Assembly: GCF_008014675.1 (NCBI RefSeq)
Contig: NZ_VOXD01000035.1
Coordinates: 1 to 63,339, forward strand
Direction of reading: 5' to 3'
Source: Neolewinella aurantiaca
Lineage (GTDB): Bacteria > Bacteroidota > Bacteroidia > Chitinophagales > Saprospiraceae
DNA length: 63,339 nt
The notes below the pieces were generated by a model. The model did not search any database, had not been told where the DNA came from, and saw only the letters and a program-made list of their open reading frames with translations. The stretch's first letter is position 1, and every line of letters begins with the position of its first letter. The translations under genes were made by a program, and so were the position numbers. Positions 9,149-16,324 of this stretch are shown one piece after another.

Positions 9149-9919
9149 ATGAAACACCTCATCCTTTTACTTGTTTTCTTCTCAAGTATATGCGTCATCA
9201 ACGCGCAGGAAGCAGAAGAATTTGTATTCAACTACTACGTCTGCGAAACTGATAATTGCATCACGCTTCAACCGCATCTTGGTGATGTCAATGAGGAAGA
9301 TGTTGATTGTTTTGCTTGGGAGTCGGAGGAAAATATTAGCTCCCCGCAACAGCAAGAGCAGGAGGTTTGTCCTACTCAAGATACTAAGTATAGCCTATTC
9401 ATTATAGATTCGGATGGGAATATTATTGAAGAAATAACCTATTTAGTAACAATAATAGCAGGTGAACCTCCTGCTATTGCAGCGCCCGATTCGCAGAGTT
9501 CAGATGTTAAAATGAACAAAGCAAACCTATATAGCTGCAATTTAGCAGAAACATTAAATAACTTCTTAATAAATAATGACATCTACAATGGGATGGACCA
9601 GAAAATTTCTAAGGAGTTTTCTAATGTGGCAAACGAAAGCAGGTTGCCTGAAGAATTGTTTACCGACTATTTAAATCAATTTAAGCTAGCATCTATCGAA
9701 TGGACTGAAAGCAGTGCAACGACTCTGGTTAATTTCATGTGTGTAAATGATTTGAACCCCAATGCTCTATCCTATGCAACCATTACTTCTCCGGATTACA
9801 CTTGTGACCTGCCCTCTCCCGTAAGCCAAGTTGGTTGGGAGCCATTACGAGGGCCAGACTTTGTTGATCTAACTGAGACTCTAATGAATTCATTAATAAT
9901 TAGATACCCGTTTCAATAA
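9149..9919 (+). CDS. Secreted protein of unknown function
   Basis: 256 residues with a clear signal peptide (LILLLVFFSSICVINAQ). Residues 30-110 resemble a short Ig-like module with paired Cys, much like the repeats in the large secreted protein upstream; the rest is helical and unassigned. The stop at 9917-9919 is followed in the same frame by a coding-like stretch encoding a nuclease domain without its own start. This gene may therefore be the truncated or re-stopped carrier of that domain, or its displaced neighbour. No type IX sorting domain is seen at its end. Confidence 0.75.
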   Translation: MKHLILLLVFFSSICVINAQEAEEFVFNYYVCETDNCITLQPHLGDVNEEDVDCFAWESEENISSPQQQEQEVCPTQDTKYSLFIIDSDGNIIEEITYLVTIIAGEPPAIAAPDSQSSDVKMNKANLYSCNLAETLNNFLINNDIYNGMDQKISKEFSNVANESRLPEELFTDYLNQFKLASIEWTESSATTLVNFMCVNDLNPNALSYATITSPDYTCDLPSPVSQVGWEPLRGPDFVDLTETLMNSLIIRYPFQ

Positions 9920-10621
9920 ACAAAAATCAGAAGATGGTGGAATTGCAGGATTCTAGGTATAGCTCAAGAGAAAGCCGTCCTTAATTATTTTAATATTCCT
10001 AATTCAAGACGTAATGCTCAATTACCTGTTTATAATAAGAGGCCTGACGGAATTACATATGTAACTGCGATTGATTATAATGACTTTGCTATTTATGATC
10101 AGCCTAATTTAATTGAAGTAAAAGGGGTTTACAATTCAACAATTTACACCTATAAGGAAAGAGGCAGTAGCGGTAATTATGCGCCTCAATTTATTGGATA
10201 CCGAGACTACCTTAAAGATCCAAATTTTGTAAATTATCACACTTCAAGCACTTCGCACGGGTTATGGATGGTTTTCCCTTCTGGTGTTGATGTTCACTCT
10301 GATTTAATCAAGGAGTGTTCTGATTATAATATCCCTCTCTTCGTTTCTCACATTGAGCATAATACTTTCTCACCTACCTTTATGCGGGTTACCAGTCCAA
10401 ATTTTTTAAATGCTTGCGAAGTTGACTTTTCTAGGCACTATTTCAGTGAAATAACACCTTGCATTCTTCATAAAGTTAGACAAGAGTTTGAGAGAAGAGT
10501 TTTTACTGTATCTCATGTGCCAAACCATTTTGATTTTATGGCAGCTGCCCAAGAATTTGAAATAAGCTATCTTATTCCAAACCTTGACCCAACTTTCGGT
10601 GACTGTGACGATAATCAATAA
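9920..10621 (+). pseudogene. Orphan PD-(D/E)XK-like nuclease toxin domain without a start codon
   Basis: The frame directly after the stop of the secreted protein stays open for about 233 codons, but its first ATG is at 10268, well inside the domain. The residues read IAQEKAVLNYFNIP, then RPDGITYVTAIDY, then NLIEVKGVYN. This is the helix, Pro-Asp and Glu-Val-Lys pattern of PD-(D/E)XK nucleases used as C-terminal toxin tips. It is probably a displaced toxin cassette that has lost its carrier, or the stop at 9917 is a nonsense mutation or programmed. The next gene starts six bases after its stop and is a candidate immunity gene. The fold call rests on motif spacing alone. Confidence 0.6.
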
Positions 10622-10626
10622 TAGCA

Positions 10627-11613
10627 ATGAAGAGGATTGAAAAAATAAAAGATGGACAGCTACTGTACTCTTACCTAGAGATCAGTAGAGAGGATTGTGC
10701 CCTTATAGAACAAGAATTCAGGAACGATGGGGGAGTTGACCTAACCGATAACTACTTCTTCTTTTTCCCTTTTTGTTCGGAGGTATTAATTTACCAGTTG
10801 AACGATTCCTCGATTTTGGAAAAAGATACTACCACTAGAAGGCTGTTTGAGTCAAAAAAGGAGTATGAGATTTACCTTTCATATTCACAGTACGCAATCC
10901 ATAACAAATACATTAATAAGACTCCACCGTATAATGTGATATATGTATTAATTGGCGGTGAAGTTGTGAGAGCAAGAACTGTATCTGAAGAGGTTGCCAA
11001 AGTAATAATTCTGAACTCAAAAAAAGATGATTCAATAAGTGGATTTGGTTTGACTTCATATCGAATAAACGATGACACTTTTGTTGTAACCGGTGGTGAC
11101 CACCATTACCAAATATTTGGTAGTTACGACTGTGTGAATTCAATAATGGAGCATAACAAAAAGATAGTCAAGTTATACGAAAAGAATAAGTCATCTATTG
11201 AATTGATTGACTCTCTAATTTTCAACCAAGATGGTTCTTTTATAGAAAACAAGGATGGTTACAAGGCGAAGTTGTCTAAGTGTTTAGGTATAAATATTGA
11301 TGTTTTAGATTTCTCACTAAATAGTTTAAAGGCAATAGAGGTTCAACTCTATGAAAATGTAATCAGTTTTGATTTCTCTTTAAATATTGCAGACCCTTTA
11401 CTTTATTACTTTGGCGAAGTATTTATGCATCAAAAAGGAGGTATTTGGCATCTATATCACGAATCGAATATTGGTCACTTAATTCCATGTGTAATTATTA
11501 ACCAGGAGACCATTCTTATTCATAAAAAAATAGCTAAGTTATTAGACCCTACTAGCAGAAATTGGTTATCATTACTTGAGGTTTATAGATCAATAATAAA
11601 TTCAATGCCCTAA
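10627..11613 (+). CDS. Protein of unknown function, candidate immunity or partner gene
   Basis: 328 residues with no signal peptide or membrane segment, so cytosolic. Aromatic-rich patches occur (NYFFFFPF, GGIWHLYHESN), and no known family is recognised. It follows the orphan nuclease-toxin frame by only five bases. In polymorphic toxin loci that position is usually held by the immunity protein. The size is large for immunity, so a second effector or accessory protein is possible. The stop (11611-11613) overlaps the decayed recombinase tail that runs in from the other strand. Confidence 0.65.
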   Translation: MKRIEKIKDGQLLYSYLEISREDCALIEQEFRNDGGVDLTDNYFFFFPFCSEVLIYQLNDSSILEKDTTTRRLFESKKEYEIYLSYSQYAIHNKYINKTPPYNVIYVLIGGEVVRARTVSEEVAKVIILNSKKDDSISGFGLTSYRINDDTFVVTGGDHHYQIFGSYDCVNSIMEHNKKIVKLYEKNKSSIELIDSLIFNQDGSFIENKDGYKAKLSKCLGINIDVLDFSLNSLKAIEVQLYENVISFDFSLNIADPLLYYFGEVFMHQKGGIWHLYHESNIGHLIPCVIINQETILIHKKIAKLLDPTSRNWLSLLEVYRSIINSMP

Positions 11614-11760
11614 ATCAACAAGTCAACCTCAAAACACTTCTGAATATAATGCTGCGTAGTAGCAATAGAAGAGTGTCCCAAAGCCTGTTGGATCAAGAAC
11701 ATATTGACGTTGTTCTTCACCAAGATGTTCCTTTGGTGTATAGAGAGGTTACGTTCTACT
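11610..11760 (-). pseudogene. C-terminal fragment of a tyrosine recombinase
   Basis: The minus strand reads NILVKNNVNMFLIQQA, then LGHSSIATTQHYIQKCFE, then VDLLI and stop. This is the end of an integrase, with box-II His and the nucleophilic Tyr. The remainder of the gene is gone, and upstream frames are broken. It is a longer sister of the relic at 4685-4840, lies on the same strand, and differs from the intact integrase next door. Confidence 0.8.
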
Positions 11761-11806
11761 AAACAGAGAATTCCTATATATCCAGAAAGTTTACTGATGT
11801 AAGAGA

Positions 11807-13042
11807 CTACAACAAATCCATAGCCTCCTTCAACCTATCCCTATCTCTCACAATCCCGACGTACTTAGAAGTCGTCTTGATCGATGAGTGATCCGCTAAG
11901 GTCTTCACCACATTTAGATCAACGCCCTTTTCAATCGTCAGCGTGATCGAAGTGTACCTCGTGGTGTACCAAGTGATGTACCTGTCATCTGTGAAATTGA
12001 TACGCTTAGAAAGGACTCTGAACGTTCGTCTCATATTAGCTCTGTAGTTGCGGAGTCTGGTGTGAATACGATCCGCGCTATCATCGTAGCCATTGAGTAC
12101 GTCGAGGATGTATTTGCCGCCCGTATCGTACTGTTTCAAGATTTTCATTGCTGCTTCCGGTACTGGTTTACCGCTGGCACTACCAACACCTGTTTTTGAT
12201 CTCTTGTACTTCCAGTACTGATTATTGATGTCTTCCCATTTCAGATAAGCAAGATCGATGAAGTTGACTCCAAAGAGCTTGTAGCCCAAAACCCAATAGG
12301 CTAGGTGCTTCTTTTGTGTTGGCGGGATGTCGGCAGTGTTGAAGAAGTCTACCACCATTTCCTTTTCTTCTTCCGTCATGTCCTTGATCCTGTTCTTCTT
12401 TATTTTCTTTGAGGACTTGGCGTGACGTTTGTTGATATTGTACCCTCTTGGAGAATACTGTGTCTTGATCGGGCATTCTTCCGGTTTGAGAAAGCCCCCT
12501 TGCATGGCCTCGCAAAGAGCCGTTTTTAGGGTCTTTAGGTAGTTCCAGCCTTTGATTTCCTTCTCATCCATCTTCTTGAGGATGAGCTTTAGCTCACGGT
12601 CTCCGAAGTCTTGTAACCGCATATCCTTCTTGAAACACTTCTTCAGGAAGGAGGTAAGCCCCTTAAAATCGTTGGAGTAGGAGACCTGATCATTATCGAA
12701 GTAGTATTGCTCTAACTCCTGGAGATAGGAGAAGAGTTTTTTGTGCGTCGGCTCTTTCTGCTCTTCAGAGCGGTTCAGTTCTTTGACGAAGTGTTTGTAG
12801 TCCCATTCGTCCATGTAGTCCGCAATCCTCCATGCTTTCTTCTCGTAGGCTTTGAGGAGTTCATTCTTGCGCTCGGAGTGAAGGAAACAATGGTTCTCAA
12901 AGTCCCAAGATTTTTTCTTGCACGAGAAGCCTTTTAGTCTTTTGCGCCTTACGTTTGTTCCCCAAGTGACCATTAAAACGACGGGATGGTCTCCTCTTTT
13001 CAGTGTGGTTGACTGGTCTAATCTAAGATAGATATTGATCAT
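11807..13042 (-). CDS. Tyrosine recombinase (integrase) of an integrative element
   Basis: 411 residues. An N-terminal arm-binding region (INIYLRLDQSTTLKRGDHPV), a SAM-like core-binding region around residues 110-190, and a C-terminal catalytic domain from about 235. In the last are FGVNFIDLAYLKWEDI, TRYTSITLTIEKGVDLNVV, HSSIKTTSKY and the nucleophile Tyr near residue 393. The layout is that of Bacteroidota element integrases. The first catalytic Arg is not obvious in LFGVNF, and box II has TTR where HxxR is usual, so activity is uncertain. The gene starts about 80 bases from a 3' tRNA-Ala fragment, the usual attachment geometry, so it probably mobilised all or part of the island. The start at 13042 gives full family length. 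Confidence 0.9.
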   Translation of the reverse strand: MINIYLRLDQSTTLKRGDHPVVLMVTWGTNVRRKRLKGFSCKKKSWDFENHCFLHSERKNELLKAYEKKAWRIADYMDEWDYKHFVKELNRSEEQKEPTHKKLFSYLQELEQYYFDNDQVSYSNDFKGLTSFLKKCFKKDMRLQDFGDRELKLILKKMDEKEIKGWNYLKTLKTALCEAMQGGFLKPEECPIKTQYSPRGYNINKRHAKSSKKIKKNRIKDMTEEEKEMVVDFFNTADIPPTQKKHLAYWVLGYKLFGVNFIDLAYLKWEDINNQYWKYKRSKTGVGSASGKPVPEAAMKILKQYDTGGKYILDVLNGYDDSADRIHTRLRNYRANMRRTFRVLSKRINFTDDRYITWYTTRYTSITLTIEKGVDLNVVKTLADHSSIKTTSKYVGIVRDRDRLKEAMDLL

Positions 13043-13121
13043 TGTGGCAAAGATTCTTTAAAAAATAAAGAAATCGTCAATCACAATTTATTGATAATGA
13101 GTTAGTTGTCAATGCCTTCGT

Positions 13122-13166
13122 GGCATGGCATGCAAGAGGTCACCAGTTCGACTCTGGTATTCTCCA
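13122..13166 (+). tRNA. 3' fragment of tRNA-Ala(GGC), likely attachment site
   Basis: The sequence runs from an anticodon loop ATGGCAT and 3' anticodon stem GCAAG, through AGGTC, a T-arm ACCAG-TTCGACT-CTGGT, to the acceptor strand ATTCTCC and discriminator A. The 5' half is absent: no GGAGAAT lies upstream and the 5' anticodon stem does not pair. Site-specific integration into tRNA genes leaves exactly such 3' copies. It is not a functional tRNA. Confidence 0.75.
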
Positions 13167-13174
13167 CTTAAAGA

Positions 13175-13208
13175 GCCCGTTCGATTCATTTCGGACGGGC
13201 TTTTCTTT
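13175..13208 (+). terminator. Rho-independent terminator
   Basis: GCCCGT and ACGGGC arms, extended by inner C-G pairs, close a short loop and are followed by TTTTCTTTT. It sits just after the tRNA-Ala remnant and probably ended the original tRNA transcript. Confidence 0.75.
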
Positions 13209-13280
13209 TACCCACTATGCCGGAACCTTGTGTTTGCCTGCCAGGAGGCCAAAGGTGACTTAGCGATAACTACAACCAGT

Positions 13281-13311
13281 AATAGCCCGTTAGCAGAGCT
13301 AACGGGCTATT
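13281..13311. terminator. Bidirectional hairpin downstream of rpmF
   Basis: A perfect 14-bp inverted repeat (AATAGCCCGTTAGC, loop AGA) lies 49 bases beyond the rpmF stop. It has A/T-rich flanks but no long T tract, and probably ends rpmF transcripts. Confidence 0.65.
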
Positions 13312-13359
13312 AATTTCCATCCGGAGCGTAAAGGTCCCGGGGTATACGGAGGGGATTAC

Positions 13360-13587
13360 TTATGCATCATCCTCGTCGCCAGCTTCGTCTTCAACGAAGA
13401 CTTCTGGAGCTTTAACGAGCATGTTGCCGTTGTAGAACATGTTGCCTTCTGCGTCGAAGTAAGCGCGGTGAGGCTGGTGAGTTTCACCAGTAGTCTGGCA
13501 AACAGTCAGGCTCGGTACAGAAGCCTTGTAGTGAGTACGACGCTTGCGCTTGCGCTGCTTGGAAATCCGGCTCTTAGGATGTGCCAT
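13360..13587 (-). CDS. rpmF: 50S ribosomal protein L32
   Basis: 75 residues beginning MAHPKSRISKQRKRKRRTHY, the signature L32 N-terminus, with a CQTTGE segment and an acidic C-terminal extension (EDEAGDEDDA) typical of Bacteroidota. L32 is a small structural protein of the large ribosomal subunit. It lies 62 bases downstream of the DUF177 gene on the same strand, the standard bacterial yceD-rpmF arrangement, and is presumably transcribed from the promoter at 14267-14297. Of the four zinc-ribbon Cys found in some L32 proteins only one is seen, as in zinc-free forms. Confidence 0.97.
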   Translation of the reverse strand: MAHPKSRISKQRKRKRRTHYKASVPSLTVCQTTGETHQPHRAYFDAEGNMFYNGNMLVKAPEVFVEDEAGDEDDA

Positions 13588-13649
13588 GGTAATTGTAAAT
13601 TTTAGCTTTGGATGGTATCGGTAAGGCTGATGGAATCAGCCGGTGATAA

Positions 13650-14204
13650 TTATTTGAGGTCTTTGAGAGCGTCCCAGGGGCTTGGCTTGTCATCGTCGTC
13701 ATCGCTTTCAGCAGCAGTGTCTGAGACAGTGTCTACAGAAGCATCGATTCGGTCCAGCATCTCTTCGTCGCAAGGGTAGGGCGGTTCACCTTCCCGGCAT
13801 TCGAAAGTACGGATCATAGGCAACGCCAGAATGACCATTTCGTAAGCATAAGGTGCTACGTTGAACAAACTGGTGTCAGGATGAAGGTAAAGGAGTTCAC
13901 CCTCTTCTTCCATGTTTTCCGCTTCGGTATTGAACTTAACGATCAGCTGGTTCTGGCCACTGACCGGAAAGTCAACATTCGCCAGGCAGCGGTCGCAATC
14001 GGTGCGTACACTTCCGGAGAAATCGAAATCCAGGATCAATTGCCGTTGCTGGCGGTCTACCGTCAGTTCCAGGGCAACGTCGGCGTGTTGTACCGGCGCA
14101 TCAGGAAAAGTTGCGATAAACGCTTCGTCGATCACAAGGTCATACCGGTAAATCCCCTGACCAAGCCCGCTTAAGGGTAAGATAAATGGTGATTGAGCTG
14201 ACAT
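13650..14204 (-). CDS. DUF177 (YceD-like) large-subunit rRNA accumulation protein
   Basis: 184 residues from ATG 14204. Family hallmarks are a conserved RTDCDRC region, in which a beta-barrel carries a Cys pair, and the downstream PYPCDEEML stretch. YceD is needed for 23S rRNA accumulation and is cotranscribed with rpmF in most bacteria, as here. A longer frame starts at 14258, but a Bacteroidota promoter at 14267-14297 would place transcription start next to that codon. The MSAQSPF start at 14204 is therefore preferred. The C-terminus is acidic and low-complexity before ending in WDALKDLK. Confidence 0.88.
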   Translation of the reverse strand: MSAQSPFILPLSGLGQGIYRYDLVIDEAFIATFPDAPVQHADVALELTVDRQQRQLILDFDFSGSVRTDCDRCLANVDFPVSGQNQLIVKFNTEAENMEEEGELLYLHPDTSLFNVAPYAYEMVILALPMIRTFECREGEPPYPCDEEMLDRIDASVDTVSDTAAESDDDDDKPSPWDALKDLK

Positions 14205-14266
14205 AACCTTAGGTTTTATCCCGCTTTGTGTGCCCGTTGGCACGAAGGGACGTTTCAAAGTGGGCG

Positions 14267-14297
14267 CAAAGATAAGGTATTATTGCGATATGACAAG
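14267..14297 (-). promoter_or_regulatory. Bacteroidota-type promoter for the DUF177-rpmF operon
   Basis: Read on the minus strand: CTTG (the -33 element), 19 bases, then TATCTTTG (the -7 element, TAnnTTTG consensus). The predicted transcript starts near 14260, which decides the ATG 14204 start. Confidence 0.7.
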
Positions 14298-14596
14298 GTT
14301 TGTTGGTAAAATGTTTTATTCCGGTTTATGGCGCGACCGCAGGTGCAAAAAATGACGCTTGAAGAGCAGGGGAGAAGTCAGACACGCTGTGACCATATAT
14401 AAGGTCTTTCGGCCAGCAGGCCGATTGCGACCTCCGGAGCTGGATTCCGGGAAAGTATTGTTCAACAAGTTGCACTTCTTCCTGCCGGTGTATACTATAC
14501 CTCGGCAGGGAGCAGAATACTCATAATGTACAGGGAATTAAAGGGTTCAACCGTACAGTATCCGGGTTTGGCACCCGCGTCCGCGCCTTGGTGTTC
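14298..14596. other. Divergent intergenic region
   Basis: No gene is seen between the minus-strand DUF177 promoter and the act operon promoter. It holds one copy of the dispersed repeat at 14331-14347 (GCGCGACCGCAGGTGCA). The start-proximal part of the gap carries the palindrome and promoter listed separately. Confidence 0.6.
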
Positions 14597-14613
14597 TTTA
14601 GATGTCGTCTAAA
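14597..14613. promoter_or_regulatory. Palindromic operator candidate TTTAGA-N5-TCTAAA (act)
   Basis: A perfect 6-bp inverted repeat with a 5-base spacer, 23 bases upstream of the -33 element of the act promoter. The same pattern recurs at 24458-24474 before coxB, suggesting a shared dimeric regulator of respiratory genes. Confidence 0.55.
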
Positions 14614-14636
14614 TAGCGGGTGCAGGTGTGAACAAG

Positions 14637-14668
14637 TTTGTTAAAGAAATGTCATGAAAGTATCTTTG
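14637..14668 (+). promoter_or_regulatory. Bacteroidota-type promoter of the act operon
   Basis: TTTG, 20 bases, then TATCTTTG, a near-perfect match to TTTG-N19-TAnnTTTG. It lies 62 bases before the actA ATG and downstream of the palindrome at 14597. Confidence 0.8.
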
Positions 14669-14730
14669 CGCCACTAGAGAAGGAGTATTTTTCCTCCTTT
14701 TTCGCACAACTTACTAAATGTCAATTCCTA

Positions 14731-16239
14731 ATGACATACCATTTGAAGTTTATACAGTCTTTCCTCCTCGTTTGCTGCCTCTTTTTGGGCGGTGTCTCCG
14801 TGTTCGCACAGGACGAACTGGCTGACGAGGTCACTCCTGAATCAATTGTTCAGGACGATCCGGCCACTTCCGCTGCCGCTCCGGTTGGAGATGTTGCACC
14901 TGGCTCCGGTGATTATACCAAAGGTAAAAACCTTTGGAATGCTAACGGCTGTGGTTCCTGCCACAACAAGAACATGAAGGACAACTCTACTGGCCCTGCT
15001 CTTGGTGGTGTCCAGGAACGTTGGGCTTCTGAGCCACGCGAGCATCTTTACCGTTGGATCCAGAATTCGCAGGTGCTTATCGCCTCTGGCGAAAGTGCAC
15101 GTGCTGTTGAAGTGTTCAACGAGTGGAACAAATCGGTAATGACCGCCTTTACCAACCTCTCTGAAGGAGACGTTGAGCATCTGTTGTCTTACGTTAAAGG
15201 TCAGTATACCGGCGAGGGTGTACCGGTTGCTGCCGGTGGCGGCGCTGCAGTGGTTGCTGCTGAGCCTACCGATAATACGTGGCTCTTCGTAATTCTTGGT
15301 GGCGCGTTGTTGCTGCTCTCTTTGATTCTTGCCCGGATCACGAGCAACATGAAGTACATGGTCAACACCAAAGAAGGTGAAGTGACCTCCCGTCGTACCC
15401 TGGTTGAGATACTGACGAGCAAAGGAATGATCGCTTTTGTTGTCTTTGCTCTCGTTGTACTCGGAGGATATACTACTGTAAACCACGCCATTGAGCTTGG
15501 CCGCCAGCAGGAATACCAGCCGGAACAGCCGATCAAATTCAGCCACGTTACCCACGCCGGACTTAACCAGATCGAATGTCAGTACTGCCACGACGGTGCC
15601 CGCCGCTCTAAGCACTCCGTCATCCCTGCGGTTAACACCTGTATGAACTGTCACCGTGCGATCAAGAAAGGTAGCAACTACGGTACTGCTGAAATCACGA
15701 AAATCTACGCTGCCATCGGTTACGACCCGATCGAAGATGTTTACCTCAAAGACTACGAAAACTACACCAACGAAGAGGTGAAGGATGTCTACAAGAAGTG
15801 GATCGCACAGGAATACATCAAAGATGAGGGTGACCTCGACGAGATGGAAAATGTGATCGAGGAGCAACTCGATGCTATCGAAGAAGCACTCACTAATGAG
15901 ATGACCGGAGATGACAAAATTGCCGGTCCGGTAGAATGGGTCCGTATCCACAACTTGCCTGATCACGCATACTTCAACCACGCCCAGCACGTAACTGTCG
16001 GTAACCTGCAGTGTCAAAACTGTCACGGTCCCGTAGAGGAAATGGAACTAGTGTACCAGTACAGCCCTCTCAGCATGGGATGGTGTGTGAATTGCCACCG
16101 TGAAACAACGGTAGAATTTGCCGACAACGATTACTACAAAGCGTACGAGCGCTACCACGAGGAAATCAAAAACGGTGAGCGTGATGCTGTTACCGTTGAG
16201 GAAGTGGGTGGCCTTAATTGCCAGCGCTGTCACTACTAA
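14731..16239 (+). CDS. actA: Alternative complex III hexaheme cytochrome c subunit ActA (fused mono- and pentaheme)
   Basis: 502 residues, signal peptide FLLVCCLFLGGVSVFAQ. Six CxxCH motifs: CGSCH near 74 in an N-terminal monoheme module, then CQYCH (283), CMNCH (304), CQNCH (428), CVNCH (452) and CQRCH (497), the pentaheme part. Two membrane segments lie between them near 185-205 and 230-246. ActA relays electrons from the iron-sulfur subunit ActB towards cytochrome c or the oxidase on the periplasmic face. ATG 14731 is chosen because it precedes the signal peptide directly; a TTG at 14638 would add 31 non-signal residues and overlap the promoter. It is the first gene of actABCDEF, 85 bases before actB. 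Confidence 0.93.
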   Translation: MTYHLKFIQSFLLVCCLFLGGVSVFAQDELADEVTPESIVQDDPATSAAAPVGDVAPGSGDYTKGKNLWNANGCGSCHNKNMKDNSTGPALGGVQERWASEPREHLYRWIQNSQVLIASGESARAVEVFNEWNKSVMTAFTNLSEGDVEHLLSYVKGQYTGEGVPVAAGGGAAVVAAEPTDNTWLFVILGGALLLLSLILARITSNMKYMVNTKEGEVTSRRTLVEILTSKGMIAFVVFALVVLGGYTTVNHAIELGRQQEYQPEQPIKFSHVTHAGLNQIECQYCHDGARRSKHSVIPAVNTCMNCHRAIKKGSNYGTAEITKIYAAIGYDPIEDVYLKDYENYTNEEVKDVYKKWIAQEYIKDEGDLDEMENVIEEQLDAIEEALTNEMTGDDKIAGPVEWVRIHNLPDHAYFNHAQHVTVGNLQCQNCHGPVEEMELVYQYSPLSMGWCVNCHRETTVEFADNDYYKAYERYHEEIKNGERDAVTVEEVGGLNCQRCHY

Positions 16240-16324
16240 CTCGTCCGTTAGTACTTTTAAGTTTTTTAGCTCGCAGGCTAGACCTCCCCGAGCTACTCCA
16301 TTAAGAATATAACTTCCCCAGGGA

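Noticed and set aside
13122..13166. Complete tRNA-Ala gene
   Set aside because: The 5' acceptor strand, D-arm and 5' anticodon stem are absent; only the 3' half can be folded.
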